Positions 7,900-16,516 are shown, counted from the first letter of the stretch. The stretch is 64,000 nucleotides of DNA from an uncultured Oscillospiraceae bacterium (GCA_934667095.1 CAKULE010000005.1:62001-126000); one strand, 5' to 3'. The notes: a model not told the origin generated them from the sequence alone. Numbers and translations: made by a program.

Positions 7900-9894
7900 T
7901 TACGAGATGTCTGCCATATCCAGATATTTATATCCGTTGTCGGCGATGTGGTCCTTGCGGCCCTGAAGGTTGTCCCCCAGCAGCAGGTCGAAGACCTGGG
8001 CGGTGCGCTCCATATCGTCGGGCATGACCTTGATGAGCCGCCGGGTGTCCGGGCTCATGGTGGTCAGCCACATCATGTCCGGCTCGTTTTCACCGAGGCC
8101 CTTGGACCGCTGGAGGTCGTACTTTTTCCCTTCACCTTCCAGCTGGGCCACCACCTCGGCCTTCTCCTTGTCGGAGTAGGCGAACCACGTCTTGTCCTTG
8201 CAGGTGATCTCGTACAGGGGGGACTCAGCGATGTAGACGTACCCCTCCTTGATGAGGGTGGGGGTCAGCCGGTAGAGCATGGTGAGGATCAGCGTGCGGA
8301 TCTGGAAGCCGTCCACGTCGCCATCGGTGCAGATGATGATCTTGCTCCAGCGGAGGTTGTTCAGGTCGAAGGAGTTCAGTTCCTTGCTGGCCTTGTGGGA
8401 GACTTCCACACCGCAGCCCATGACCTTCAGCAGGTCGGTGATGATCTCGCTCTTGAAGATGCGGGCATAGTCCGCCTTCAGGCAGTTGAGGATCTTGCCC
8501 CGGACGGGCATCAGCCCCTGAAACTCCGCGTTGCGGCTCTGCTTGCAGGCGCCCAGAGCGGAGTCGCCCTCCACGATGTAGAGCTCTCGCCGGGACACGT
8601 CCTTGGTGCGGCAGTCCACGAATTTCTCCACCCGGTTGGAGATGTCCAGCGAGCCGGATAGCTTCTTCTTTACGCCCAACCGGGTCTTTTCTGCGGTCTC
8701 CCGGCTGCGCTTGTTGATGAGCACCTGTGCGGCGATCTTCTCCGCGTCGAAGGGATTCTCAATGAAGTAGACCTGCAGCTGGCTCTTCAGGAAGTCGGCC
8801 ATGGCGTCCTGAATGAATTTGTTGGTGATGGCCTTCTTGGTCTGGTTCTCGTAGGAGGTCTGGGTGGAGAAGCTGCTGCTCACCAGCACCAGGCAGTCCT
8901 CGATGTCGCCCCAGGTGATCTTGGCCTCGGACTTGGTGTATTTGCCGTTCTGCTTCAGCCAGGCATCGATGGCGGAGACAAAGGCGGACTTCACCGCCTT
9001 CTCCGGGGAGCCGCCGTGCTCCAGCCAGGAGGAGTTGTGGTAGTATTCGATGACGTTCACCGCCGTGGAGAAGCAGAAGGACACCGACAGCTTCACCTTG
9101 TACTCCGGCTTGTCCTCCCGATCCCGGCCCCGGCGCTCCGCCTGCCAGAACACCGGCTGGGTCATGGGATTTTCCCCGGCCAGCTCCCGCACGTAGTCGA
9201 TGATGCCATCGTCATAGCGAAACTCGGTGGTCTCAAATTTGCCGTTTACCTGATTGCGGAATTTGAAGGTCACTCCGGCGTTGACCACCGCCTGCCGCTT
9301 CATGATGTCAGTGTAGTAGTCGGCGGGGATGTCGATGTCGGTGAACACGTCCAGATCGGGGAGCCAGTGAAATCTGGAGCCCGTCTTTTTCCGGTCGGCG
9401 GGCTCCTTCTTCATCTCGCCCACCAGCTCGCCCCGCTCGAAATGCAGGGTGTACTTGAAGCCGTCCCGGTAGATCACCGCGTCGAACCAGCGGGAGGCGT
9501 ACTGGGTGGCGCAGGAGCCCAGACCATTGAGACCCAGAGAGTACTCGTAGTTGTCACCCTCGCCGTTCTTGTACTTGCCGCCGGCGTACAGCTCGCAGAA
9601 TACCAGCTCCCAGTTGTAGCGGCCCTCCGCCTCGTTCCAGTCCACGGGGCAGCCGCGGCCGAAGTCCTCCACCTCAATGGAGCGGTCCTCGTACCGGGTG
9701 ACGATGATCTGGTTGCCATGGCCCTCCCGGGCCTCGTCGATGGCGTTGGAGAGGATCTCGAATACGGCATGCTCGCAGCCCTCCAGCCCGTCGGAGCCGA
9801 AAATGACCCCCGGGCGCTTCCGCACCCGGTCGGGGCCCTTGAGGGAGGAGATGGAGTCGTTGCCGTAGGATTTGTTCGCAGTTGTCTTTGCCAT
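7900..9894 (-). CDS. parE: type IIA DNA topoisomerase subunit B (ParE/GyrB-like)
   Basis: The 664-residue ATPase subunit. The GHKL ATP site has EILSNAIDEA and GRGCPV near the N-terminus and LGLNGLG as the lid. The transducer domain follows. The TOPRIM domain has IVEGDSALG and the metal triad TDGDVDG, and the protein ends in a normal family C-terminus. Several motifs differ from canonical gyrase (EGDSAGG, TDADVDG), so this is a divergent lineage, probably a second enzyme beside housekeeping GyrBA. It is the first gene of the leftward run, driven by the promoter at 9931-9960. Confidence 0.9.
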   Translation of the reverse strand: MAKTTANKSYGNDSISSLKGPDRVRKRPGVIFGSDGLEGCEHAVFEILSNAIDEAREGHGNQIIVTRYEDRSIEVEDFGRGCPVDWNEAEGRYNWELVFCELYAGGKYKNGEGDNYEYSLGLNGLGSCATQYASRWFDAVIYRDGFKYTLHFERGELVGEMKKEPADRKKTGSRFHWLPDLDVFTDIDIPADYYTDIMKRQAVVNAGVTFKFRNQVNGKFETTEFRYDDGIIDYVRELAGENPMTQPVFWQAERRGRDREDKPEYKVKLSVSFCFSTAVNVIEYYHNSSWLEHGGSPEKAVKSAFVSAIDAWLKQNGKYTKSEAKITWGDIEDCLVLVSSSFSTQTSYENQTKKAITNKFIQDAMADFLKSQLQVYFIENPFDAEKIAAQVLINKRSRETAEKTRLGVKKKLSGSLDISNRVEKFVDCRTKDVSRRELYIVEGDSALGACKQSRNAEFQGLMPVRGKILNCLKADYARIFKSEIITDLLKVMGCGVEVSHKASKELNSFDLNNLRWSKIIICTDGDVDGFQIRTLILTMLYRLTPTLIKEGYVYIAESPLYEITCKDKTWFAYSDKEKAEVVAQLEGEGKKYDLQRSKGLGENEPDMMWLTTMSPDTRRLIKVMPDDMERTAQVFDLLLGDNLQGRKDHIADNGYKYLDMADIS

Positions 9895-9930
9895 GATCGC
9901 ACCTGCCTATTGCCGATAAAGTATCAATAT

Positions 9931-9960
9931 AGTATAACGCAAAAACAGTGCCGCAGTCAA
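9931..9960 (-). promoter_or_regulatory. promoter of the parE-parC operon
   Basis: On the minus strand TTGACT and TATACT are separated by 18 bp, ending about 40 bp before the parE start. Confidence 0.7.
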
Positions 9961-10000
9961 GAAATACAAGATGCCGCCTGCCCACGTGCCGGAAAGCAGC

Positions 10001-10031
10001 GGGACCCGTCAGCGCCAGCGGGTCCCTTTTT
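10001..10031 (+). terminator. terminator-like hairpin upstream of glpK
   Basis: GGGACCC pairs with GGGTCCC and is followed by TTTTT. No rightward gene precedes it, so its purpose is unclear. It may block read-through into glpK. Confidence 0.45.
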
Positions 10032-10041
10032 GCATCTCTGC

Positions 10042-10070
10042 TTGCCAAACCGCCCGCGCTGTGATAGTCT
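10042..10070 (+). promoter_or_regulatory. glpK promoter
   Basis: TTGCCA, 17 bp, TAGTCT, placed 35 bp before the glpK start. Both hexamers are moderate matches. Confidence 0.5.
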
Positions 10071-10104
10071 GGTAGCAGAATCTGAACAAAGGAGCGTGCC
10101 GGCT

Positions 10105-11589
10105 GTGAGCAAGTATATTCTGGCCCTTGATCAGGGCACTACCAGCTCCCGGGTCATCCTCTTCGATCAGGAGCAGAACATCGTGGGCATCAGCCAGAAG
10201 GAGTTTGCCCAGATTTACCCCAAGGAGGGCTGGGTGGAGCACGACGCCATGGAGATCTGGTCCTCCCAGTACGCCACCATGATGGAGGTCATCGCCCAGA
10301 GCGGCGTGGATGTGGGCGACATCGCCGCCATTGGCATCACCAACCAGCGGGAGACTACCATTCTCTGGGATAAAGAAACTGGCCGCCCCGTCTACAACGC
10401 CATCGTCTGGCAGTGCCGCCGGACGGCGGACATCGTGGACGGTCTGCTGGCCGACGGCCTGGGGGATCACATCCGGGAGACCACCGGCCTGGTGCCCGAT
10501 GCCTATTTCTCAGCCACCAAGATCAAGTGGATCCTGGACCACGTCCCCAGCGCCCGGGAGCGGGCGGAGGCGGGCAAGCTGCTGTTCGGCACGGTGGACA
10601 CGTGGCTGGTGTGGAAGCTGACCGGCGGGGCGGTCCACGTCACCGACGTGACCAACGCCAGCCGCACCATGCTCTATGACATCCATAAGCTGGACTGGGA
10701 CGACACTCTGCTGAAGGCATTGGACATCCCCAGGTCCATACTGCCGGAGGTCCGCTCCTCCAGCGAGATCTACGGCTATGCCGAACTCCCCGGCGGTCTG
10801 GTGCCCATTGCCGGCATTGCCGGCGACCAGCAGGCGGCCCTCTTCGGGCAGGGCTGCTTCGCCCCCGGGGACGCCAAGAATACTTACGGCACCGGCTGCT
10901 TCCTGCTGATGAACACCGGCAACCAGCCCTGTGTCAGCCGCAACGGCCTGATTACCACCATCGCCGTGGGGCTCAACGGCGGGGTGCAGTACGCGCTGGA
11001 GGGCTCGGTCTTCGTGGGCGGCGCGGTGATCCAATGGCTGCGGGACGAGATGCGCTTCTTCACCGACAGCCGGGACGCGGAGTACTACGCCGAGAAGGCG
11101 GGGGACAACGGCGGGGTCTATCTGGTGCCCGCCTTCACCGGGCTGGGCGCCCCCTACTGGGACATGTATGCCCGGGGCTGTATCGTGGGCATCACCCGGG
11201 GCACCAAGCGGGAGCACATCATCCGCGCGGCGCAGGAGTCCATCGCCTATCAGGTGGCGGGACTGGTGAAGGCTATGGAGGCGGACACCGGCCTGCCCCT
11301 CACCTCCCTGAAGGCCGACGGAGGCGCCAGCCGGGACCGGTTCCTCATGCAGTTCCAGGCGGACATCATCGACCGGGAGGTCCGCCGCCCCGCCATTCGG
11401 GAGACCACCGCGCTGGGGGCCGCCTATCTGGCGGGACTGGCCACCGGCGTGTGGAGCGGGCTGGACGAGATCCGGGCCCTCTGGGCCTGCGACACCACCT
11501 TCTACCCCCGCATGGAGGCCGCCCAGCGGCAGAAGCTGCTGGCGGACTGGGACCGGGCGGTGGAGCGCAGCCGCGGCTGGAGCCGCTGA
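10105..11589 (+). CDS. glpK: glycerol kinase
   Basis: A 494-residue FGGY-family kinase that phosphorylates glycerol with ATP to sn-glycerol 3-phosphate in the cytosol. It has the N-terminal phosphate loop ALDQGTTSSR, the glycerol-binding region ITNQRETT and WQCRRT, the second-domain ATP site GTGCF, and the C-terminal KADGGASRDRFLMQFQADI. The GTG start has AAAGGAG 10 nt upstream; frames opening earlier run antisense through parE and are not real. It stands alone, with no glpF or glpD beside it, between its own promoter and a strong terminator. Confidence 0.97.
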   Translation: MSKYILALDQGTTSSRVILFDQEQNIVGISQKEFAQIYPKEGWVEHDAMEIWSSQYATMMEVIAQSGVDVGDIAAIGITNQRETTILWDKETGRPVYNAIVWQCRRTADIVDGLLADGLGDHIRETTGLVPDAYFSATKIKWILDHVPSARERAEAGKLLFGTVDTWLVWKLTGGAVHVTDVTNASRTMLYDIHKLDWDDTLLKALDIPRSILPEVRSSSEIYGYAELPGGLVPIAGIAGDQQAALFGQGCFAPGDAKNTYGTGCFLLMNTGNQPCVSRNGLITTIAVGLNGGVQYALEGSVFVGGAVIQWLRDEMRFFTDSRDAEYYAEKAGDNGGVYLVPAFTGLGAPYWDMYARGCIVGITRGTKREHIIRAAQESIAYQVAGLVKAMEADTGLPLTSLKADGGASRDRFLMQFQADIIDREVRRPAIRETTALGAAYLAGLATGVWSGLDEIRALWACDTTFYPRMEAAQRQKLLADWDRAVERSRGWSR

Positions 11590-11616
11590 GTGCGCGGCCG
11601 GAGCAACAGGAAAACA

Positions 11617-11650
11617 GGGTCCTCTCCCGATCGGGAGAGGACCCGATTTT
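11617..11650 (+). terminator. glpK terminator
   Basis: A perfect 14-bp inverted repeat (11617-11630 with 11631-11644) followed by a T run. Confidence 0.85.
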
Positions 11651-11744
11651 TTATGTCCTCCGATGTTCCGCCGGCAGGTATAAGCGCTGACATATTTGCC
11701 CAAACTGGACATAGAGTGCCAACAGAGGAAGGAAGGTGACGACC

Positions 11745-11990
11745 ATGACGGCAGAGACGCGCCGCCGCCGGGCGGAGGCCGCCGAGCGGGAGGAGCTGCG
11801 CCGGCAGTTCCTCGCGGGGATGGCCCAGACCCGGCAGGAGCTCAATCAGGCCTATGCCCAGTTCAATATGCAGAGCGACCCCGATCTGGTGGATTCCTGC
11901 GTGTTCACCATCAACGCCCTGCGCAGCCGGTATTCCTACTTCGTGCGGCAGATGAAGCTGCTGGACGAGGGGAAGGAGGCGGCCGGGTGA
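11745..11990 (+). CDS. yaaL: YaaL-like DUF2508 protein
   Basis: An 81-residue, highly charged helical protein containing QELNQAYAQFNM and the NALRSRYSYFVRQMK pattern of DUF2508. Its function is unknown. In Firmicutes this gene habitually precedes bofA, and here its stop overlaps the bofA start. The ATG at 11745 is preferred over a GTG at 11736 because GGAAGG lies 8 nt before it. Confidence 0.8.
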   Translation: MTAETRRRRAEAAEREELRRQFLAGMAQTRQELNQAYAQFNMQSDPDLVDSCVFTINALRSRYSYFVRQMKLLDEGKEAAG

Positions 11991-12232
11991 AATACGGACT
12001 GATGATCATGGGGGGCTTCCTGCTGCTGATCCTGCTGCGGAAGCCCCTCGGCTGGCTGGGACGGGTGGCCGCCCGCTCCGGGCTGGGACTGGCGGCCCTG
12101 TGGCTGCTGCGCGGACTGGGGGGCCTGCTGGGGGTGGAGCTGGGGGTCAACCTGCTCAACGCGCTGGTCCTCGGGGTGCTGGGCGGCCCCGGATTGGCCC
12201 TGCTGCTGATGGTGCAGTGGCTGGTGCGGTGA
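11987..12232 (+). CDS. bofA: BofA-like sigma-K processing inhibitor
   Basis: An 81-residue protein made of two or three hydrophobic segments. The N-terminal half has the KPLGWLGR-type motif and the C-terminal half GVNLLNALVLGVLGGPG, as in the BofA family. In Bacillus, BofA restrains the SpoIVFB protease in the forespore membrane, so its presence suggests a sporulating ancestor. GTG at 11987 overlaps the yaaL stop by four bases, which implies translational coupling. Confidence 0.85.
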   Translation: MKYGLMIMGGFLLLILLRKPLGWLGRVAARSGLGLAALWLLRGLGGLLGVELGVNLLNALVLGVLGGPGLALLLMVQWLVR

Positions 12233-12305
12233 GGCTGTGCAAGGACCAAAGGGTCAAGAATGGAAAATTAACAAAGTTTTTATGGAAAAACCGGGGAGGG
12301 TGTGC

Positions 12306-12311
12306 TATAAT
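12306..12311 (+). promoter_or_regulatory. extended -10 promoter
   Basis: TG-C-TATAAT with a poor -35 17 bp upstream (TGGAAA). Transcription would begin about 12318, which argues against the TTG at 12322 as the translation start of the next gene. Confidence 0.55.
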
Positions 12312-12357
12312 ATCATAAAAATTGAAGCATACTGCGCAGGAAAAGAGGCGGCGTGCG

Positions 12358-13437
12358 TTGGCGTCAAAATACAAGAACTCCTATCACAGATATTACGGGC
12401 GGAGCCGGGGCAGCCTGATACTTAAGATCATACTGGTGCTGCTGGTCCTTCTGGTGGCGGCGGCGCTGGTGTTCCGTTTCGTGTTCGGCGGGCGCATCGA
12501 GCGCACGGAGTACGGCCTGCGGCTGGTGCTGCCGGGCAGCACCGCCCAGCCCAGCGAGAGCCCCCAGCCCACGGAGAGCGACCCGATCCTCATCATCGAG
12601 CCCTCTGATGAGCCCACCCAGACTCCGGAGCCTTCGGCGGAGCCGCTCCGCGGCGTGAAGGCTGTGGAGGTCACGGCGGATCAGCTCCGGGCCGGGACCG
12701 CCCTTCAGGCGGTGCGGGATGCCGGGGGCGACACGCTGGTGGTCACCATGAAGGGCCGCACCGGGCGGCTGCTGTGGCAGTCCCATGTGGGGCTGGCGGC
12801 GGACCTCGGCGTCAACGCCGCGGATGACGGCGTGGCGCAGGCTGTCGCCGCGCTGGCGGAGAGCGGTGAGGTCCGGCTGGTGGCCCGGGTGAACTGCTTC
12901 CGGGATCAGGCCCTGGTACGGGCCAGGCTGGGCGGCCCGCTGATGACCCGGGGAGGCAACGTCTGGTACGATCAGGCGGGCCTGTGCTGGGTGAGCGCCA
13001 CAGACAGCACCGTGCGCAGCTATCTGGCCGCCCTGTGCGCCGAGCTGGCGGACATGGGTTTTGACGAGATCCTGCTGGAGTCCCCCGCCTTCCCCGACGC
13101 GGGGGAGGTCCATGTGCTGGCAGAGAGCGACCGCTTCCCCGCGGATAAGACCGCCCCGGCGGAGCAGTTCCTGTCTGAGGTCTGCACGGCGCTGGAGGGG
13201 AAGAACGTGACCCTGAGCGTGCTCACCACGGCGGAGGCCGTGCTGGGTGCAAACACCGGCAGCGGCGTCACCGCGGAGCTGCTGGCCAGCTGCGTTGACC
13301 GGGCGTGGATGCCCGCCCCTGCCGCGGGACAGGACCCCGCTGCGGCACTGGAGGCCGCCGGCCTTGCCGGCGAGGGCCGGCTGGTCCTGGTGGGCGACCG
13401 GACCGCCGCCAGCTGGGCCGACCTGAACAATATCTGA
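12358..13437 (+). CDS. membrane-anchored protein with glycoside-hydrolase-like domain
   Basis: About 359 residues. A basic N-terminus leads into a single membrane helix (LKIILVLLVLLVAAALVFRF). A Pro/Ser/Glu-rich extracellular linker follows, then a domain of about 250 residues with TIM-barrel-like text (ADLGVNAADDGVAQAV, GFDEILLESPAFP). This resembles the putative glycoside hydrolase family DUF4015, but no catalytic pair is certain. I chose the TTG at 12358 because AAGAGGCGG lies 6 nt upstream. A TTG at 12322 has no ribosome site. A terminator follows directly. Confidence 0.65.
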   Translation: MASKYKNSYHRYYGRSRGSLILKIILVLLVLLVAAALVFRFVFGGRIERTEYGLRLVLPGSTAQPSESPQPTESDPILIIEPSDEPTQTPEPSAEPLRGVKAVEVTADQLRAGTALQAVRDAGGDTLVVTMKGRTGRLLWQSHVGLAADLGVNAADDGVAQAVAALAESGEVRLVARVNCFRDQALVRARLGGPLMTRGGNVWYDQAGLCWVSATDSTVRSYLAALCAELADMGFDEILLESPAFPDAGEVHVLAESDRFPADKTAPAEQFLSEVCTALEGKNVTLSVLTTAEAVLGANTGSGVTAELLASCVDRAWMPAPAAGQDPAAALEAAGLAGEGRLVLVGDRTAASWADLNNI

Positions 13438-13441
13438 GTGA

Positions 13442-13484
13442 AAAAAGACCTCCGTATGGGTTTGCCATGCGGAGGTCTTTTGCC
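13442..13484. terminator. bidirectional terminator
   Basis: The stem AAAAGACCTCCG/CGGAGGTCTTTT with a short loop. It serves the rightward gene ending at 13437 and a possible small leftward gene ending at 13487. Confidence 0.8.
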
Positions 13485-13486
13485 GT

Positions 13487-13588
13487 TTATTTTTTCTTCA
13501 CGGGGCAGCAGGCCTCGGTGACGAATTCGTCCGGGTCCCGGGTCGGGATAGCTGCCTCTGACGGTCTTCCATGCCAGCATTTCCGCAT
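13487..13588 (-). CDS. possible 33-residue Cys-containing small protein
   Basis: An ATG with GAGGGAG 4-5 nt upstream opens a 33-codon frame ending beside a terminator. The C-terminal half (DPDEFVTEACCPVKKK) looks protein-like, with an acidic patch, two adjacent cysteines and a lysine tail. The N-terminal half is less convincing. It could be a real small protein or the 3' end of a lost gene. No family is recognised. Confidence 0.35.
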   Translation of the reverse strand: MRKCWHGRPSEAAIPTRDPDEFVTEACCPVKKK

Positions 13589-13701
13589 CGTGCTCCCTCG
13601 ACGGTATCCATATTACCGCATTTCCGCCCATTTTTCTAGCCTTGTAATGCCCCGGTACAAGGTGTATAAAGGTGGATACCAAATTGAAGGAGGCGGCGGA
13701 T

Positions 13702-13819
13702 ATGGAGGATATGCTGGCACTGCAGCGGGCGCAGGGAGCCCCGGCTGGCGGCGGCGCTGGCGCGGGGAGACCTGTCCAGGATCTTCGTCACCTTCCTGCC
13801 CGATGTTATGGGGACTTGA
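13702..13819 (+). pseudogene. possible frameshifted small gene
   Basis: AAGGAGGCGG precedes an ATG at 13702. The reading starts MEDMLALQRAQG and then appears to continue in another frame as EPRLAAALARGDLSRIF and FLPDVMGT before a TGA at 13819. A single-base change near 13740 would join them. No homologue is recognised. Confidence 0.3.
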
Positions 13820-13842
13820 CCTGTTTTGTTAACGCCGCTTGG

Positions 13843-13871
13843 TTGCCTGCGGGCGGCCGGGGTAGTATGAT
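13843..13871 (+). promoter_or_regulatory. promoter of the XRE/AbrB-like regulator
   Basis: TTGCCT, 17 bp, TATGAT, ending 24 bp before the GTG start. Confidence 0.6.
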
Positions 13872-13894
13872 ACATTCAAAGGAGGCGGTCGCCT

Positions 13895-14329
13895 GTGGAG
13901 ATCAGGCTGGCGGAAAATCTGCGGACCCTGCGGGTCCAGAGCCGGCGGACGCTGGAGGACGTGGCGGAGATCATCGACGTGTCCCGGCAGTCGGTGTCCA
14001 AATGGGAGTCGGGGGAGAGCTGCCCCGATCTGGAGAAGTGCGTGCGGCTGGCCAAGCTGTACCACGTGTCGCTGGACGCGCTGGTGAACAAGCCCATGCG
14101 GGAACTGGTCCGGGAGGAGAGCAAGAACGACAAGTACATGTTCGGCCTGATCCGGATGCGCCCGGACGGCACCATCAGGCTGCCGCCCCGGGCGATCGAA
14201 GTGTTCGAACTCACCCCGGAGGACGTGCTGCTGGTGGTGGGGGACACGGGACAGGCGGGCGGTATCGCCATCGCCAAGTGCGGCGGCGTGTACGACTTTA
14301 TCGACAAAGACAGCGGAGAGGAGAAATGA
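13895..14329 (+). CDS. XRE-family regulator with AbrB-like C-terminal domain
   Basis: A 144-residue protein. Residues 1-70 form a Cro/C1 helix-turn-helix whose recognition text is SRQSVSKWESGESCPDLE. Residues about 90-135 (IRLPPRAIEVFELTPEDVLLVVGD) resemble the swapped-hairpin fold of SpoVT/AbrB proteins. It is probably a dimeric DNA-binding regulator. The start is GTG at 13895 with AAAGGAGGCGG upstream. The stop overlaps the start of a DUF4177-like gene, so the two are translated together. Confidence 0.85.
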   Translation: MEIRLAENLRTLRVQSRRTLEDVAEIIDVSRQSVSKWESGESCPDLEKCVRLAKLYHVSLDALVNKPMRELVREESKNDKYMFGLIRMRPDGTIRLPPRAIEVFELTPEDVLLVVGDTGQAGGIAIAKCGGVYDFIDKDSGEEK

Positions 14330-14511
14330 ACTTGGAATTTGTGCGGATGGAGTACAGCAACAACAAGATGACCACGGCGGAGCTCAGCGGCCACCGGGAG
14401 CTGATCCGGGAGTATGCCGAGCGGGGCTACCACTATGTGGGCTTCCTGCCGGTGAGCTTCGGCCCCAGCGGGAAGACGCTGGCCATCGACCTGATCTTTG
14501 AGAAGCTGTAA
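14326..14511 (+). CDS. DUF4177-like small protein
   Basis: A 61-residue protein with the pattern EYAERGYHYVGFLPVSFGPSG and a beta-strand end (LAIDLIFEK), as in DUF4177 proteins. Function is unknown. The ATG overlaps the upstream TGA in an ATGA coupling with the XRE/AbrB-like regulator, which suggests the pair act together. A terminator begins 5 bp after the stop. Confidence 0.75.
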   Translation: MNLEFVRMEYSNNKMTTAELSGHRELIREYAERGYHYVGFLPVSFGPSGKTLAIDLIFEKL

Positions 14512-14515
14512 AACC

Positions 14516-14557
14516 AAAGCGCCCGGCCGGACATTGTCCGGCCGGGCGCTTTTCTGA
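14516..14557. terminator. bidirectional terminator
   Basis: A 17-bp GC-rich stem, AAAGCGCCCGGCCGGAC and its complement, with a T run. It lies between the DUF4177 gene and the convergent tyrA. Confidence 0.85.
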
Positions 14558-14577
14558 TCGTGCAGGGGGGCGGGAGG

Positions 14578-15441
14578 TCAGCTCTGGGAGAGGCCGATGT
14601 CCAGATTCACCAGCTTTTTCCGGGCGGAGGAGTACTCCAGCATGGCCTTCAGCCGGCGCTTGTCTCCGGAGCGGAGCACCTCGCGGTACTTGTCCAGATT
14701 GTCCATCAGCCGGTCGAGGCAGGCGCACAGCGCCTCGGAGTTGTTGGAGAAGAGCTGGGTCCACAGCCCGGCGTCCAGCGCGGCCACCCGGGTACAGTCC
14801 CGGAAGGAGTTGCCCTCGAATCCGCGGCAGGTGAACAGGCTCTCGTCGTCACTGACGGACACGGCGATGATGTGCATCATCTGGCTGGTGTAGGCGATCA
14901 TACTGTCGTGGGCCTCGGGGGTGGTGGTCACCACATCGCGGAAGCCGGCGTAGTCCGCCAGCCGGCGGATGAGGTCGATATGGGCTCCGGTGCTGGTGGG
15001 CCGCGGGGTCATGAGATAGTGGGCGTTGCGGAACATCTCCGGGAAGGAGTGCTCCACGCCGGAGAACTCCGTGCCCGCCATGGGGTGGCTGCCGATGAAG
15101 TCCACCTCCGGCGGCAGGGCCTCCGCCGCCTTCATGATGGCTCCCTTGATGCCGCACACGTCGGACACCAGACTGCCCGGGGCGAACAGCCCGCCGTCCT
15201 CCCGCAGGATGCGGATGATGCCTTCCGGGTCCATGCACAGGAAGGTGAGGTCCGCCTGCGGCAGGACCTCTCTGGGGTCCAGACTCACCCGGTCGCACAC
15301 GCCGTGCTCCATGGCGTAGTCCGCCGTCTCCCGTCGGCGGGCAATGCCCACGACCTCGTAATCCTCAAAGCCCCGCAGGGCTGCGGCGAGAGACCCGCCG
15401 ATGAGGCCGAGGCCCATGATGGCAATGACCTTCTTTTCCAT
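14578..15441 (-). CDS. tyrA: prephenate dehydrogenase
   Basis: A 287-residue enzyme that oxidatively decarboxylates prephenate to 4-hydroxyphenylpyruvate with NAD(P)+, in tyrosine synthesis. The Rossmann motif is GLGLIGGS at residues 10-17. The substrate signature is SHPMAGTEFSGV, followed by the helical dimerisation domain. There is no fused chorismate mutase and no C-terminal ACT domain. The gene follows aroF by 13 bp in a leftward aromatic-acid operon. Confidence 0.95.
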   Translation of the reverse strand: MEKKVIAIMGLGLIGGSLAAALRGFEDYEVVGIARRRETADYAMEHGVCDRVSLDPREVLPQADLTFLCMDPEGIIRILREDGGLFAPGSLVSDVCGIKGAIMKAAEALPPEVDFIGSHPMAGTEFSGVEHSFPEMFRNAHYLMTPRPTSTGAHIDLIRRLADYAGFRDVVTTTPEAHDSMIAYTSQMMHIIAVSVSDDESLFTCRGFEGNSFRDCTRVAALDAGLWTQLFSNNSEALCACLDRLMDNLDKYREVLRSGDKRRLKAMLEYSSARKKLVNLDIGLSQS

Positions 15442-15454
15442 GTTGCTTCCTCCC

Positions 15455-16477
15455 TTACAGTGCCGTGCGGCCCACGCAGCGGGCGATGGCGTCCAGCTTG
15501 GGCATCAGCGCATCGAACTGGGCGGGGGTGATGGACTGGGCCCCGTCGCACAGGGCGTGGGCAGGATCGTTGTGGACCTCGATAATGAGGCCGTCCGCCC
15601 CGGCGGCTACGGCGGCCAGCGCCATCCGCTCTACCATCCACGCCTTGCCGCAGGCGTGGGAGGGGTCCACCACCACCGGCAGGTGGGACTGCTTCTTTAC
15701 CGCCAGCACGGCGCTGAGGTCCAGGGTGTTGCGGGTATAGGTCTCAAAGGTGCGGATGCCCCGCTCGCACAGGATGACGTTGGGGTTGCCGGCGGACATG
15801 ATGTACTCCGCGCTCATGAGCCACTCCTCGATGGTGGCGGACAGCCCCCGTTTCAGCAGGATGGGCTTGTCCGTGCCGGCGCCCAGCTTTTTCAGCAGCT
15901 GGAAGTTCTGCATGTTCCGGGCGCCCACCTGAATGACGTCCACCGTCCGCTGGAACTCCGGGATGTACTCGGCGTCCATGATCTCGGTGACGATGGGCAG
16001 GCCGGTCTCCGCCCGGGCCTCCTCCAGCAGGCGCAGGCCCTCCAGCTCCAACCCCTGAAAGGAGTAGGGAGAGGTCCGGGGCTTGAACGCCCCGCCCCGG
16101 AGGGCGGAGGCCCCGCTGGCCTTCACCGCCGCGGCAATGCCGCACAGCTGGTCGTGACTCTCCACGCTGCACGGCCCGGCGATCACCGCCAGTCTGTTTC
16201 CGCCCACGGCAGTGCCGTTGCCGAGGTCGATGACGCTGTCGTCCGGGTGGTACTTGCGGTTGGCCATCTTGTACGGCTCGGACACCCGCATGACCCGGTC
16301 CACGCCGGGCAGCTGCTCCAGCACCTCCTGGTCCAGCTTGCCCGCATTGCCCTCCGCGCCCAGAATGGTGGACTCGCTGCCCCGGGAGACCATCACCCGG
16401 ACGCCGCAGTCCTCCATCAGACGCTTGACCTTATCCAGCTCTTCAGGGCGGAAGCCCTGCTTCATAATTACGACCAT
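15455..16477 (-). CDS. aroF: 3-deoxy-7-phosphoheptulonate synthase
   Basis: A 340-residue DAHP synthase of the type that carries an N-terminal ferredoxin-like regulatory domain (about 1-70). The catalytic barrel follows, with AGPCSVES, GGAFKPRTSPYSFQG, LLKRG and DPSHACGK. It condenses phosphoenolpyruvate with erythrose 4-phosphate, the first shikimate step. In related enzymes the N-terminal domain mediates feedback by tyrosine or phenylalanine. It sits upstream of tyrA in one transcript. Confidence 0.95.
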   Translation of the reverse strand: MVVIMKQGFRPEELDKVKRLMEDCGVRVMVSRGSESTILGAEGNAGKLDQEVLEQLPGVDRVMRVSEPYKMANRKYHPDDSVIDLGNGTAVGGNRLAVIAGPCSVESHDQLCGIAAAVKASGASALRGGAFKPRTSPYSFQGLELEGLRLLEEARAETGLPIVTEIMDAEYIPEFQRTVDVIQVGARNMQNFQLLKKLGAGTDKPILLKRGLSATIEEWLMSAEYIMSAGNPNVILCERGIRTFETYTRNTLDLSAVLAVKKQSHLPVVVDPSHACGKAWMVERMALAAVAAGADGLIIEVHNDPAHALCDGAQSITPAQFDALMPKLDAIARCVGRTAL

Positions 16478-16516
16478 ATGGCTCTGCTCCGTTTCTGTTA
16501 GAATGATTGTGCCGTT

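Noticed and set aside
5843..7966. A 707-codon open frame antisense to parC
   Set aside because: The text is rich in Gly, His, Val and Gln repeats with no domain. The parC product on the other strand is unmistakable.
10001..10070. A riboswitch upstream of glpK
   Set aside because: The hairpin lies upstream of the best promoter, not in the leader, and no known riboswitch core is visible.
9016..10104. A 363-codon N-terminal extension of glycerol kinase
   Set aside because: It runs antisense through parE. The GTG at 10105 has a promoter, a ribosome site and the normal GlpK N-terminus.
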